From Endotrypanum monterogeii (Eukaryota; Euglenozoa; Kinetoplastea; Trypanosomatida; Trypanosomatidae): DNA of 64,000 nt. The stretch lies in the NCBI GenBank assembly GCA_000333855.2, contig CM007345.1:797527-861526 (forward strand), in the 5' to 3' direction. Of this stretch, positions 41,788 to 52,012 are shown in pieces; position 1 is the stretch's first letter; each line of letters opens with the position of its first letter. The position numbers and the translations under genes are program-made. A model generated the notes under the pieces. The model was given only the letters and a program-made list of their open reading frames with translations. It had not been told where the DNA came from and made no database searches.

Positions 41788-42434
41788 CCGGAACGGCTCG
41801 GGTGGACGGAACTCGATATGGGACATTACACAGATTTCTTTCCTCCCATGTATTGTGCTGGTAATGATGTCGTGTGTGTTTTTTTTATTGAGACCTCTTT
41901 CTCTTTCCAGTGCTGCGTCACTCTTCCCCTTCCTGTTACCGTCACCGTCAACATCCAAGTGTACAGAGTTCGTACCTCTTCGTTTGATGCCAGCTTTTTT
42001 TTTTTTTTTTTGGCACGCAGTTTATCCAAGGCAGACGGAGCACACAATAGAGGTTTTGAAGCAGCCGCGTGAAGCATTGCCCTAAAACAACGTGTGCTGT
42101 CGATTCACTGAGTTAGGTGTTGGCACTTCTGTGTCGCCGCTTGGCGTGTCATGGTCATCGATATCACTCTTTCCCCCTCATCAGGGGAGGATGTCGACCC
42201 GGACTGGGAGGGACCCGTTTGTACATACCCACAGAGATACACAAAACTGCTTTGATCAAGAGGAAGTGAGGATGGCCATGGGAAAATTCCATGAGAAGGT
42301 GAAGTGGGGTGAGTGTTGCTGCATCTCCCCCTCCGCGGACAAAAAAAGTTTCAGTGGAATGGCAGAGGATAGAGGACTCGTCGCTCTCTCTTCGCTTCGT
42401 CCTTTTCTGATTAACTTTTCTCTTTTTTTTTTCT

Positions 42435-42469
<35 letters not shown>

Positions 42470-42724
42470 TCATATCTACACATATACATATATCTACAGC
42501 GGGGTGTGCGTTTGCTGCCCAGAGGGATTTTTTCTGGAGAGAGAAAAAAATAAGTTTTTCCTATTTATTAGGCATCAGAGGGCTCACTCCCGAGCCGAGT
42601 GCCGGAGCGAGTGGGCACATTCCACTGTACTTGTCTACGTGCAAAAAAAAAAAATCCCCTCTGTCTTTACTAGAGCGAAGGCAGACACACGAGTGAGAAA
42701 AAAGAGATTGAAATCATTGTCACC
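41788..42724. other. PEX10 to LRR/EF-hand intergenic region
   Basis: A T run at 41996-42011, (TA)n at about 42444-42470 and an A run near 42643-42654. AG at 42672-42673 after a T/C stretch is the likely acceptor. No gene seen. Confidence 0.5.
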
Positions 42725-44665
42725 ATGACTTCCTTCAAGGCTGAGAGCATCATCCGTGAGAATCTGGATGCAACAGAGTTGTCCCTGTCCGGGATGCGTT
42801 TGGATTCCCTCGAAGCCCTGGTGCCTCTTTTGGCGAAGATGCCCCACCTCCGTCATCTGGATGTTTCCTATAACGAACTTCATGATCTTCCCATGGACCT
42901 ATCACCGCTAGCCGAACTGGAGACACTCGATCTCAGATCCAATTCTTTTAGTGGAGTTGATACGATTCTGGATGGCCTGCAGTCACTCCCGCGGCTTGTC
43001 TCCCTTTTCGTGAGTCTTCCACCTCCGCAGGAAAATCATCTTATTTCACTTTTGCCCACCGTCAGCTGCCTGAACGGCGTCATCGTGACCGGTGTGCCAG
43101 AGGAGGATGTGGGTCGCGGGTACTGGACGCGAGTGTATTCAGAGGAGGTCGAGAATCTGTTTAACACTGTCAGCCACCAGGACTCGTCTACGACTCGGGA
43201 GTTCCGCGATTACATGAACCGCGTTGTGCAGCACGTCACTTGCCTGACTGCAGTGGAGGACAACGTGTTCGCGCGAGAAGGCGAAGTACTCAAGGCTCAG
43301 CGTCTCCTCTACGAGTCCTGCTTTGGTGATGTCATACGGAGCACCTTTAAGGATGGAAATGACGGGTTGGTCCGACAGCTGCAGGCGCTGCTGCGCTACG
43401 AGTCCGCCCTGATGGATCATTACGATATGCACTGGCGTCGAATGCGGCGGGATCGTGATGATCGGATCTCGCACATTAAACAGGATATTCGCGAGGCCAT
43501 GGACGATATCTACTCTGTTATAGAACACCTTCCAGCAGGTGAGGTGCAGGGCCCGCTCACTGAAAAGGCGGGCAGGCAGCGTGGAGGGCAAGAGGCACCG
43601 TGTAGGACTGCTCCGGGTGCAAGTGCATCGTTTGGATCGACCCCACTTGTGCGTGCAGGGCAATCCACACACATGGACGTGAGTCGTCTAGGAATCAGCG
43701 CAAGCGTCTCTCCTAAGCCACTGCCCCCGGCGGGGTTTATACAGCGCTCTCCGCGGCCCTCTCCTGTGCGCAGGACGCGGAGGGCCATTTTCACGAAAAC
43801 GTTGTCGCTAAAGCAGCTCAAGGAAATGATGGAAGGCATCTACACCTCCAAGGTCAAGTATGATGACAAGTGCAAGCAGAGTCAGCTGCCGCGCGAGACC
43901 ATGGAGCAGCACATGTACACCTACCTGAATCAGAAATATGGCCTTCGAGAGATCATATTGGAGTGTGTCACGGCAATTGTGGATGCCGTGCGGCGCTACG
44001 CACCCGAAGATAACGACGTAGCTGTGTTCGGCAAGATGTTGCGCAATGAGATCGACGAGGAGTTTCGCTTTGTTCAGCAGCACTTACGCGAGACGGTTAA
44101 GGAGCTGCTGCGCTCGCACATAAAGGCGAAGTGGCCGCTTCACAGTATAGTGGAGCTGAACGACACCCTCCAGCAGGCGATGAGCGGTACGGTGGCTGAG
44201 GAGGTCTGGAGGGAAGTTGTCAAGTACATGTATAACGCTACAGATGCTGCTCTCGTTACGAACATCATTCATCAGTACCTCCACCACCAGAGCACGTCCG
44301 AGCTCCAGCCACGCAGACAGGGTGAGGGGAAGCTCTCAGCAACGGTTGTGTATGCAAAGTTGCTGTACACAGATTTCCTACGTCTTCTTCTAGACTTTCA
44401 ACTGGACAGCCACGAGCGCTTCTTGGAGCGTTACGTGAAGATCTTTCGGCGGTATGACAGCGACCACAACGGCATTGTAAGTTGCTTTGAGTTTGCCTCG
44501 ATTGTGCGTGAGCTGGACTCGAGGAAGTCCGATGAGGAGGTGGAATCGATGATACGCAAGGTCGATCCGCACAGCAATCAGCTCATCACTTTTTCCGATA
44601 GCGTTTCTTTCCTGAGCGAGGAACTGCTCGAAATGTTCTACTTCGATCATGGCACCAGTGTCTGA
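42725..44665 (+). CDS. Leucine-rich-repeat and EF-hand protein
   Basis: 646 residues. Leucine-rich repeats run from about 15 to 115 (ELSLSGMRLDSLEALVPLL, HLRHLDVSYNELHDLPMDL, ELETLDLRSNSFSG), of the flagellar SDS22-like style. A long helical middle (about 140-265) holds charged helices, then a Ser/Pro-rich linker (270-350), then another helical part. At the C-terminus is one canonical EF-hand loop, D578 to E589 (DSDHNGIVSCFE), and a second weaker loop, D614 to D625, with Gln where Gly is usual. A Ca-binding role near the flagellum or basal body is plausible because LRR plus EF-hand proteins of trypanosomatids are often cytoskeletal. The exact family is not recognised. Confidence 0.8.
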   Translation: MTSFKAESIIRENLDATELSLSGMRLDSLEALVPLLAKMPHLRHLDVSYNELHDLPMDLSPLAELETLDLRSNSFSGVDTILDGLQSLPRLVSLFVSLPPPQENHLISLLPTVSCLNGVIVTGVPEEDVGRGYWTRVYSEEVENLFNTVSHQDSSTTREFRDYMNRVVQHVTCLTAVEDNVFAREGEVLKAQRLLYESCFGDVIRSTFKDGNDGLVRQLQALLRYESALMDHYDMHWRRMRRDRDDRISHIKQDIREAMDDIYSVIEHLPAGEVQGPLTEKAGRQRGGQEAPCRTAPGASASFGSTPLVRAGQSTHMDVSRLGISASVSPKPLPPAGFIQRSPRPSPVRRTRRAIFTKTLSLKQLKEMMEGIYTSKVKYDDKCKQSQLPRETMEQHMYTYLNQKYGLREIILECVTAIVDAVRRYAPEDNDVAVFGKMLRNEIDEEFRFVQQHLRETVKELLRSHIKAKWPLHSIVELNDTLQQAMSGTVAEEVWREVVKYMYNATDAALVTNIIHQYLHHQSTSELQPRRQGEGKLSATVVYAKLLYTDFLRLLLDFQLDSHERFLERYVKIFRRYDSDHNGIVSCFEFASIVRELDSRKSDEEVESMIRKVDPHSNQLITFSDSVSFLSEELLEMFYFDHGTSV

Positions 44666-44690
44666 AGGAATATGCGCAGATGTGAACTTG

Positions 44691-44735
<45 letters not shown>

Positions 44736-45000
44736 GCAGGGATGCGAGGGAGCGAAAGGGGGTCGAGGTTTCTGACCGGCTCCCTTCTCTGTTCTCTATC
44801 CTCTCCTGAACCTGCTAGAACCGTCTTCAAAAATTGCCCTCCTCCCCCAACGCACGCAGATACCCACATATCTGCTGCTGGTGGCGACCTGAGATATATA
44901 TATTTTACCGTACATCTTCGCTCGCTGTCCACACTCTTCTTTTGTTGTTCTCATCGTTACTTAGCGTCTGAGCTCGTCGCGTCAGTGTGGCGAGATTCAC
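44666..45000. other. Intergenic region with long (GT)n tract
   Basis: (GT)n at 44691-44734, only 26 bases after the stop of the LRR/EF-hand gene and so in its 3' UTR. The start of the next gene is preceded by a T-rich region. No gene seen. Confidence 0.7.
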
Positions 45001-46737
45001 ATGTCATCATTTCCCGACTTTAGTAGTCTCCCTCCTGCAGTGAGCGTGAGTACCAATGTGGCCGTTCTGACCCCACCCCCGGTGACCTTCAGCCTCACCA
45101 CGGGGGAGTTGGCCGAGTGCTTCCTTAGCGCCCGACGCAGTAGCATTCATACACAGCCGTTGCCCTCCGATGCCCATACAATAAAGAGGGCGCAGGAACG
45201 TCTAGACGCTTTTCATTCGTCGCAGATTAGCCCTTTTCTGTACGGTTACATGTACCCCAACCAGGACATACCAGAGGCGATACTGAGCAGCATTCGAAGT
45301 CTGTGTGTCAACGCAGGGGGTGCCTGGTCGTCGCGGTGCCAGCAGTTATCCTTTGATTTGCTCACCACAGAGCTGCAGGCGAAAGCATCCAACATAATCC
45401 CGCGGACCAATCACGATGACCCTATCGGCCTGGCACAACTGCGCCGCGTTCTGCCCACGCTCAAGTATGTGCCAAAAGTGACTGTGAAAAACGCCCATTT
45501 TAGGTTTGTGGGCGAATTTCTCGATGGCGCTCCCGATAACGCAAATATGTTTGCTGCCACTGTCACCGTGGAGAACAGCGGCTCGCGACCCTTCACGGTC
45601 GAGATTGCGCAGACACATACCGTTATTGATGGCGTGCGGGCGGAGGATAAGTTTGTGAAGGCCGACATGGAAAAGGCAGAGCTGCGCCATGGGGAGTCGG
45701 TGGACGTGCGTCTCATCATGCGTCAGTCCCTGCGTGTCGTGCTTTGGGAGTATGAGCAGATATTGGTTCTCTCGGTGAACGGTGTCCTCAAGTACTTTGT
45801 AACCTTTGCAGTCATCTCCCCCAAGCAGAACCCGTTCAAGCAGCGTATGCCGGGATGCCTTCCGCTGACAGTTCATCACTCGCCACTGGGAGAGTACAGC
45901 GCCCCACTCATGCTGCAGGTGTTGAAGCACGCGCTCATTCGGCAGAAGGGGTACACCAGCCCTGCGGTTGTCCATCTTCTCCGCGGAAAGTCTGTCAACT
46001 ACCGTTCACACAACGAGCTAGTCATGGCCGAAACGATGCGGCTTATAAAGACACTCGCGCATCAGATGAACATGGATGGCACTATTTCGAGCTACTGGGC
46101 TTCGCTGCCAGGTGGTAAAAAGTCGACACCACGCCAGTGCCAGCCGCCCGCGTCATCCGCGCAGCCAGCCCGCTACGCCCCTGGATCAGACAAGCTCGGT
46201 TCGTCCAGCGCGACTGCTTCTGAGGCGCTTTTCCCAAACAGCGCGACGCGTCTGCCAGAGGTCCTGCAGCGGTCACCACCGGCAGTCATCATGGGTGCCA
46301 TCTTCATCTGGCTGGCGCAGATGGACATTGCCGTCTTTGACTCGTCTTTCTTCAACTGTGACCCCATCGGGTATATGCAAAGCGCGCCTCCATATCTTCG
46401 CGGCATTCTTCTCTGGATAATTGACCTGTGCTGCGGTCTTTTGGTTAACCGGGAAGTGAATGGGGTCAATGAAAGAGTGCTCGCCTTGACGTTTGCTGCT
46501 CTCCTCATGCGGCGAGACTCTCCGCAGCGCGACACAGAGGAGACGGAGGCCTTCTCCGACGCTCAAGATGTTTTTGATTTCCCCAGTGGCGGTAGCAGTT
46601 GCGTTGGTGGTGGCCGCAGCAGCACTCTCACTGATACTTCTTTCTCCAGTGACGTCGCCTTGCATCAGAACGCCGTGACTGCAATGCTGCACTGGATTTC
46701 GATATACCGTGTCAAGTTCGCGACGGGGATAAAGTAG
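45001..46737 (+). CDS. ASH-domain plus RhoGAP-like protein, resembling the C-terminal half of OCRL/INPP5B
   Basis: 578 residues. Residues about 155-280 form an immunoglobulin-like beta domain of ASH type: FAATVTVENSGSRPFTVEI, then AELRHGESVDVRLIM, then EQILVLSVNGVLKYFVTF. The rest is helical and follows the pattern of a RhoGAP fold: APLMLQVLKHALIRQKGY (about 300-317), PPAVIMGAIFIWLAQMDIAVFDSSFF (about 424-449), then NGVNERVLALTFAALLMRR (487-505), which fits the family's N.....LA..FA.LLLR helix. ASH followed by a RhoGAP-like domain lacking the arginine finger is the OCRL/INPP5B arrangement; there it binds Rab GTPases and F&H peptides. The 5-phosphatase domain is absent here and no catalytic motif is seen. 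The match is by pattern, not alignment. Confidence 0.6.
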   Translation: MSSFPDFSSLPPAVSVSTNVAVLTPPPVTFSLTTGELAECFLSARRSSIHTQPLPSDAHTIKRAQERLDAFHSSQISPFLYGYMYPNQDIPEAILSSIRSLCVNAGGAWSSRCQQLSFDLLTTELQAKASNIIPRTNHDDPIGLAQLRRVLPTLKYVPKVTVKNAHFRFVGEFLDGAPDNANMFAATVTVENSGSRPFTVEIAQTHTVIDGVRAEDKFVKADMEKAELRHGESVDVRLIMRQSLRVVLWEYEQILVLSVNGVLKYFVTFAVISPKQNPFKQRMPGCLPLTVHHSPLGEYSAPLMLQVLKHALIRQKGYTSPAVVHLLRGKSVNYRSHNELVMAETMRLIKTLAHQMNMDGTISSYWASLPGGKKSTPRQCQPPASSAQPARYAPGSDKLGSSSATASEALFPNSATRLPEVLQRSPPAVIMGAIFIWLAQMDIAVFDSSFFNCDPIGYMQSAPPYLRGILLWIIDLCCGLLVNREVNGVNERVLALTFAALLMRRDSPQRDTEETEAFSDAQDVFDFPSGGSSCVGGGRSSTLTDTSFSSDVALHQNAVTAMLHWISIYRVKFATGIK

Positions 46738-47853
46738 AAGAAAATTCTCAGCAGTTTGGGAGCCCAAGGAAGGATAACAAGTCGGTGGCAGTGGCGATGA
46801 GTTCCTGCCGTTGGTGTACTTGAGGGAATAGGACCTTCACCTCATGTCTCGATGTTGGTCTCAGCACGAGAAGTTGTGTACGGCTGTGTGCATAGTGTGT
46901 GTGTGTGTGTGTGTGTGTTCGGTGATTTAGCGACACATTTGCCATTCCGTTCGCCTCTTACCGATCCGTAGATTATCTTCCCTGTGCCTTGCTTAGCACA
47001 TCTTTTTTTTTTTTGGGGGGGGGCACCAAGGGCAATGATATTGCGGTATCGAAGGGTCGACCTACGCGTTCGCTCACCTCTTGAGGGATGAGTAGACAAC
47101 TCATGGAATGGATACGTACATCAGGTGACGAGAGATGGACATGTTTCACGTTGGGACTGTGTTTTGTCTCGAGATATTTTTCCCTGCCTTGCTTCTTTTT
47201 TTTTCCCTTCACCGTTTTGATTTTTTATCGCGACTATATTCTTCGGTGACGGTGTCATGAAACAAAGGGGGCAAGTTAAAGGGCGGGGGGGGCCAAGTCG
47301 GGATAGTGCATTTCCATATTCTTCTTTTCACTGTATCGCGGTTGTGTTGAAGTGCTGCTACACTGTGAGCCGCCTCCTCTGCTGGTCGATTTTTAACCTA
47401 CTTCCTTTTCTTTCGTTATCAATGCCCTCCCGCACCTCTATCCCCCTATATTTCTTTCTCGCTGTTGCGCTTACTTCTTCTCCAGCCCTCTACTTCTGAT
47501 GCTGCTGTGACCACCAATGCGGCATACAACATCTGAGGTATCTACTCCCGTTGACCCCCTCTCTTTGCCCCTTTCCCCTGCTCGCTGCGTCTGTGTCTCA
47601 GTGTCCTGCTCCTCGCGTGCAGTACGCGCTCATCTTTTGGGCTTTATTTCCCCCTGTTTCCGAAGGAGGACGCCAAGCGTTGGGTCGAACTCGCATATAC
47701 CTCTTCTCTGCCTCCCCGCCTTTCCCTTCATCACACACGTCCACACACACGTATATATATATATATATATATATTAAATATATGTATACGTAAGTTTCCC
47801 TCCCCGTCTCCTGTTTATTATTCTTTTTTTTTTTCTAGTGTCGTTTTGCAAGG
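46738..47853. other. Intergenic region ahead of the SPC12 subunit gene
   Basis: (GT)n at about 46895-46918, a T/G run near 47003-47028, and (TA)n at 47752-47774. T/C tract 47818-47836 with AG at 47837-47838 gives a 15-base leader for the next gene. No gene seen. Confidence 0.55.
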
Positions 47854-48255
47854 ATGAACTCTTCGCCTTCTCACATAGTGGGGAACGACCCCCAAACCAG
47901 CACACCTTCACTCCAACAGGCCCCGCGCAAGGTGCACCCCATCGCACGAAAGGTGGGTGCTCTTTTCTCGCCCATGTCACTCCGGGATCAAGAATACTGT
48001 GCTGAAAGATTTCAGCGCATTATCTGGGGGTCACTGGTCTTTTCCTTCCCGCTTGCATACTTCATGGGTTCCGTGCTTGTCTTCGTGGGCGGTGTGTGCG
48101 CGGCGACGGCCGTGTGCTTAGTGCTTTTCGTTCCGAATTGGTATCAAAACCCTGACCCGGCTCTCCGGTACGCAGATGACACCCAGGTGTATGAGTACTA
48201 CCAACAGTACCAGGCAGCGAAGAAAGCTGCCTGCGAGGCTTCGGCGTCGTCATAA
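47854..48255 (+). CDS. Signal peptidase complex subunit 1 (SPC12 family)
   Basis: 133 residues. After a polar N-terminus of about 40 residues comes the SPC12 core: YCAERFQRIIWGSLVFSFPL, a first membrane helix, a short turn (FMGS), a second helix (VLVFVGGVCAATAVCLVLF) and then PNWYQNPDP. This matches the family pattern of two tightly spaced spans followed by a P-W/Y-N-P motif. SPC12 is the small non-catalytic subunit of the endoplasmic reticulum signal peptidase and influences which signal sequences are cut. The protein is somewhat longer than animal SPC12 because of both tails. The start lies 16 bases after a classic T-tract CTAG acceptor. Confidence 0.85.
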   Translation: MNSSPSHIVGNDPQTSTPSLQQAPRKVHPIARKVGALFSPMSLRDQEYCAERFQRIIWGSLVFSFPLAYFMGSVLVFVGGVCAATAVCLVLFVPNWYQNPDPALRYADDTQVYEYYQQYQAAKKAACEASASS

Positions 48256-49286
48256 AGGACGATGTATGTCCCCAGCTCTACCAGCGGAGAAGCTGCCGTG
48301 TTCGACCGCCTCAGTGAGCTGTAGAAAAAAAAGATGGTGGCTGAAGCGTTTGTCTTCTCCCCATCCTTCCTGTTGGCCGAGCGTCGTCTGGGGCGGCTGG
48401 CATTAGTGGGGGTATGTGGGGAGACTGGGCAGATCAGCCACTGTGGCGTAAGGCGCACAAGAGCTCAATCAGGTCGTCATGAGGTGTGCTGCACCGTCTA
48501 ACCTGCGGTGCGTGCCGAGATGTGGGCAGTGCGTTGTCGACGTTCCGCGTCACGCTACTTTATCTAACGTCTCTAACGCTCATCGCTGGCACGGGCGGGG
48601 AGGCTTTCCGCTCGACCCATCTTTTTCGTTCCATTGGGCTAATGTAACCGCGTTTGTCGGCATTTCTGTGTGCCGGATAGATGTCTCACCCCTTTTGGTG
48701 AACACAATTCCCTTACCGATCCACAGAGGTCATATTGAATACCCTGAAAAAAAAAAATGACAGTAGTGGTGCCATGGCAGGTGCAGCTGCCGACACACAA
48801 CCCACCCACTGCGTGAGGTGGGTTGTGCGTCGGCTGATGGCGGTGTTCGATGAGGTCTCCACACTTACTAAGACCATAGCAACTCGTTGCTCGGCGGTGT
48901 GAGCTCTAGTAGAGCACGTGCCTTCTGTTCCCTTGATGACTGCGGCATCCTTCGTATACGCTGCTCTCGCATCTTCACGCCTCCTGTGGACTGCCCTCTT
49001 CCTCTTTTACTTTGTTGAGGTTTCGATTTTGTCTGAATCTTACTTGGCTCCCTCTCCTCGTCCGCTGACCTTCCTCATATACCCTCACTGACTCGCCCTC
49101 TCGATCGCCGATGCGCGTCGTACGCGGAAAAGCTTCATCGGTTGAAGGGGAAGCTGGCAGCGCATCAAAGGAAATGAGAAGGCGAAGGGGACTTGTACAG
49201 TTCTACTTTCTGGCCCTTTCCCTATAGCCTCCCCCTCCCCCTCATATCCGCACATTTGGCTTTGCCTGCTCCTCACTTTTTTCTGT
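48256..49286. other. SPC12 to MORN-VPS9 intergenic region
   Basis: Holds the strong hairpin at 48789-48834 and short A runs. Pyrimidine tracts with AG at 49226-49227 would give a leader free of other ATGs before the next gene. No gene seen. Confidence 0.55.
48789..48834. repeat. Strong inverted repeat / hairpin
   Basis: Arms GCCGACACACAACCCACC (48789-48806) and GGTGGGTTGTGCGTCGGC (48817-48834) pair over 18 bp with one A-C mismatch, around a 10-base loop. In the rightward transcript it would fold as a long stable stem in the region between the SPC12 gene and the MORN-VPS9 gene. Confidence 0.9.
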
Positions 49287-51809
49287 ATGTGGGAGCGCAT
49301 TCGAACAGCTCCGAATGACGGTGTTACTGCGGTGGCAGAGATGCCGTCAGCGATCCACCACAAGCACCTCTCCTTGGAACTTGGAGACTCATACGAAGGT
49401 GATGTGGAGATAAGGCGTGGCGTAGCTCTCCCCCACGGGCGCGGAATATGGCGTTCTGCGGACGGCCAAGCCTGGTACGAGGGCACCTTCGTGCAGCGCT
49501 GGCGTGATGGCTACGGTCGCTTGTGCACCCCTTCCTTCACACTGTGGGCACGATGGAAAATGGATCGACCTGATCTTTCCTTGTCTACTCGTGTTGACTA
49601 CCCCAATGGGGATCGCTACTGCGGTTTCCTGAAGCTAAAGGCGAGGCAGCTACCCACTGCGGAGACCCTCTCCAAGTTTGGCACTTGGGCTTCATCGGTG
49701 GAGCCATCCCGGCATCGCTGGGGTGAGTTGGTGATATCCAACGGTGATCGCTACGTCGGTGAATGGGTGGGTAATGAGCGCCACGGCTTTGGGTGCTACG
49801 TGTGGGCCAGCGGGAGTCGGTACATCGGCCGGTTCCACCGTGGACAGTTCCATGACACAGGAACGCTTTTTATCGCACCTGCCGAGGTGGAGGGGTGCCT
49901 TTCTCGTTTGAGCACCGACGGGGGGTGGATGTGTTGGGGTAGCGGCGGCACAACACTTACAGCGCGTCATGCACCTAGCGAGTCAGCTCGATGGCCTCCG
50001 GCATCACGACCGGGTTGGGATGGCGTTGTTGTCGATGTGGTGTGGCGTGAAGGCAAGTGCATCGGTGAGGGACATGTGACACTGCCCTCTGGCATTCGAA
50101 TAACCGCTGACTGGCGCACCGCCTCCAGCCCCACGGATGGGGAGCTCGTGCTGCCTCGTCTCACACCCCAGGCACGCATGGACACCGACGTATATGAGTG
50201 GCATGATAGCTTCCAATGGGAGTCCCTGTTAAGCAATCCCGACGCAGATGCGCGCCGCAGCGCCTTTGATAAGGCTGACGGCCCTCGTGTAGGTATTCAG
50301 CAGTCTCACTCGACGGAATACGTGAAAAGCTGCGTCGTCGAGCTCCTTAACACACACAACGTCACCAAAACGGCTCTGCATATATTTCGCCGTTGTTTCT
50401 ATTGCCTCTATGGTACCTGCGGTGTGGACACTGAGGTAGGTGCCGGTGGCCAGCGGAACCCACTGGGGTGGTGTACGCTGCGTAATGCATACGGAGGATG
50501 CATCCACCCATCCGACGGGCGGCGCATCAGTGCTGCAGACCTCGATCTCGCCTTGCGTGATATTGCATCGCTAGCACGCTCGATGGTGCGTTGGGTGCTG
50601 GACATGGTGGGGACAGAGCAGCAGTCCAAGGTTCTCGACTGCGGCGGGGAGGCTCTGGTGGGTCGATGGGTGGCAGACCGTGTTTTCCTGTACTGTTACC
50701 CGGTGTTGCTGAACTTGTACAGTCAGGTCTTCCGCTCTGAGGAGATCGCTCTGGCGTCGTCTGTAGCGCGGCTGCGCGGTGCTGTTACACTTGACGACAT
50801 CGGCGTCTCCTTCGCACGCCAAAGCGAGAGTCAGGCCAAACTCTTCGACCCGTATACAGATGCGGTGCACTGTATAGAGCAGCTGAACGGCGGGGCGCAA
50901 ACCCTCACGCAGCTGCTAAAGATATTGGTGCAATGGTCGCGCGAGATTGATCTCTCCACCCGCCTCACACAGGCATGCAGCGATGGGCGGCAGAAGGCTG
51001 TGAAGAACACTGCAGGCTCCGCTGATGAGCTCTTACCCATTCACCAATATGTTCTCAGTCAGTCTCGCTGCCAGAGGCTCTACGCTGTTACCAAGCTACT
51101 GTCCGACTTTGAGGCTGAACCCTTGTTCATGGAGGCCACCTCACAGGAGGCGTTCGGTGTTACAACACTCCAGGTCTGTGTTCTCACTTTGCTTCGCCTT
51201 CACCCGTGGGAGAGGGACGCGTCGAACATTCTAGTACCGTTTTCTGTGACTCTGGATAGTGTCCGCGAGGCGGTGCAGCGGCGATTGACACTCGCTGCGC
51301 GGGTCTGCGACGCCTGCAAAGGCACTCCTTCTGCAGTGACCACCGATGCACCAACTTTGGATGTGGTGGAACGAGCGATGAAACGCTACGTGGCAATGTG
51401 GGTTCCTCGCACAGTTGGCTGGATGGGGGAGCACGTCGCCGATTCTGTTTGGCCTCAGCCGATTGACAACGGCGAGTTCACACAGAAGGAACTCTCTCTG
51501 CTGTACCTCGGGCCTCCTATTGGTGTTGAGGAGGAGGCCATCTGCTTCTGTTGTTGGTTGTACGCCAGCATCATTTTTGATTCAGTGCATATGCGGCTTC
51601 TCCTTGGGTCCCATACCCTGCCGCATCGTCTCAGTCGTCCCGAGGATGTGACGGAGGCCTGTGCGCAGCTGCGGTCGTGGGTTGCAAACACGAACGGCGT
51701 TGCGCCAATGCAGCTCCATGTGAAGGCGGTTGATTTACCACAGCCAGCTCTGCCCAGCCGTTTTTTGCGCCTGGAAAGTTATCTCAACGAGCTTCTGAAC
51801 GATTTTTAG
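49287..51809 (+). CDS. MORN-repeat and VPS9-domain protein, alsin-like candidate Rab5 exchange factor
   Basis: 840 residues. MORN repeats occupy roughly residues 35-200, with clear units at about 62-84 (YEGTFVQRWRDGYGRL), 154-175 (NGDRYVGEWVGNERHGFGCYVW) and 176-197 (SGSRYIGRFHRGQFHDTGTLFI). Helical sequence follows. Residues about 480-640 look like a VPS9 domain: a helical lead, then GSADELLPIHQYVLSQS (577-593) with Asp580 in the position of the catalytic Asp of VPS9 proteins, then a helix and VTTLQVCVLTLL. The Tyr common after that Asp in VPS9 domains (as in GYYFTNL) is not evident: the matching place reads EAFGVTTL. MORN plus VPS9 is the arrangement of alsin (ALS2), which activates Rab5. 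The first ATG after the predicted acceptor was chosen; a second in-frame ATG is at 49341. Confidence 0.75.
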   Translation: MWERIRTAPNDGVTAVAEMPSAIHHKHLSLELGDSYEGDVEIRRGVALPHGRGIWRSADGQAWYEGTFVQRWRDGYGRLCTPSFTLWARWKMDRPDLSLSTRVDYPNGDRYCGFLKLKARQLPTAETLSKFGTWASSVEPSRHRWGELVISNGDRYVGEWVGNERHGFGCYVWASGSRYIGRFHRGQFHDTGTLFIAPAEVEGCLSRLSTDGGWMCWGSGGTTLTARHAPSESARWPPASRPGWDGVVVDVVWREGKCIGEGHVTLPSGIRITADWRTASSPTDGELVLPRLTPQARMDTDVYEWHDSFQWESLLSNPDADARRSAFDKADGPRVGIQQSHSTEYVKSCVVELLNTHNVTKTALHIFRRCFYCLYGTCGVDTEVGAGGQRNPLGWCTLRNAYGGCIHPSDGRRISAADLDLALRDIASLARSMVRWVLDMVGTEQQSKVLDCGGEALVGRWVADRVFLYCYPVLLNLYSQVFRSEEIALASSVARLRGAVTLDDIGVSFARQSESQAKLFDPYTDAVHCIEQLNGGAQTLTQLLKILVQWSREIDLSTRLTQACSDGRQKAVKNTAGSADELLPIHQYVLSQSRCQRLYAVTKLLSDFEAEPLFMEATSQEAFGVTTLQVCVLTLLRLHPWERDASNILVPFSVTLDSVREAVQRRLTLAARVCDACKGTPSAVTTDAPTLDVVERAMKRYVAMWVPRTVGWMGEHVADSVWPQPIDNGEFTQKELSLLYLGPPIGVEEEAICFCCWLYASIIFDSVHMRLLLGSHTLPHRLSRPEDVTEACAQLRSWVANTNGVAPMQLHVKAVDLPQPALPSRFLRLESYLNELLNDF

Positions 51810-51976
51810 TTTATCATTTCAGATGGTTGAACGTTTGCAGTGGCGGCGGCGGGGGCGGAGTGCCACACGATGAGTTGATCATTCTCCAGGTGTCATTCCT
51901 CTTGCGTTCTCGTTACCTCGAGTTCTGCTTTTGCCTTTGATACCTCTTTTCGTCTGCGTGTTTAGCTCCCTTCCCC

Positions 51977-52012
<36 letters not shown>

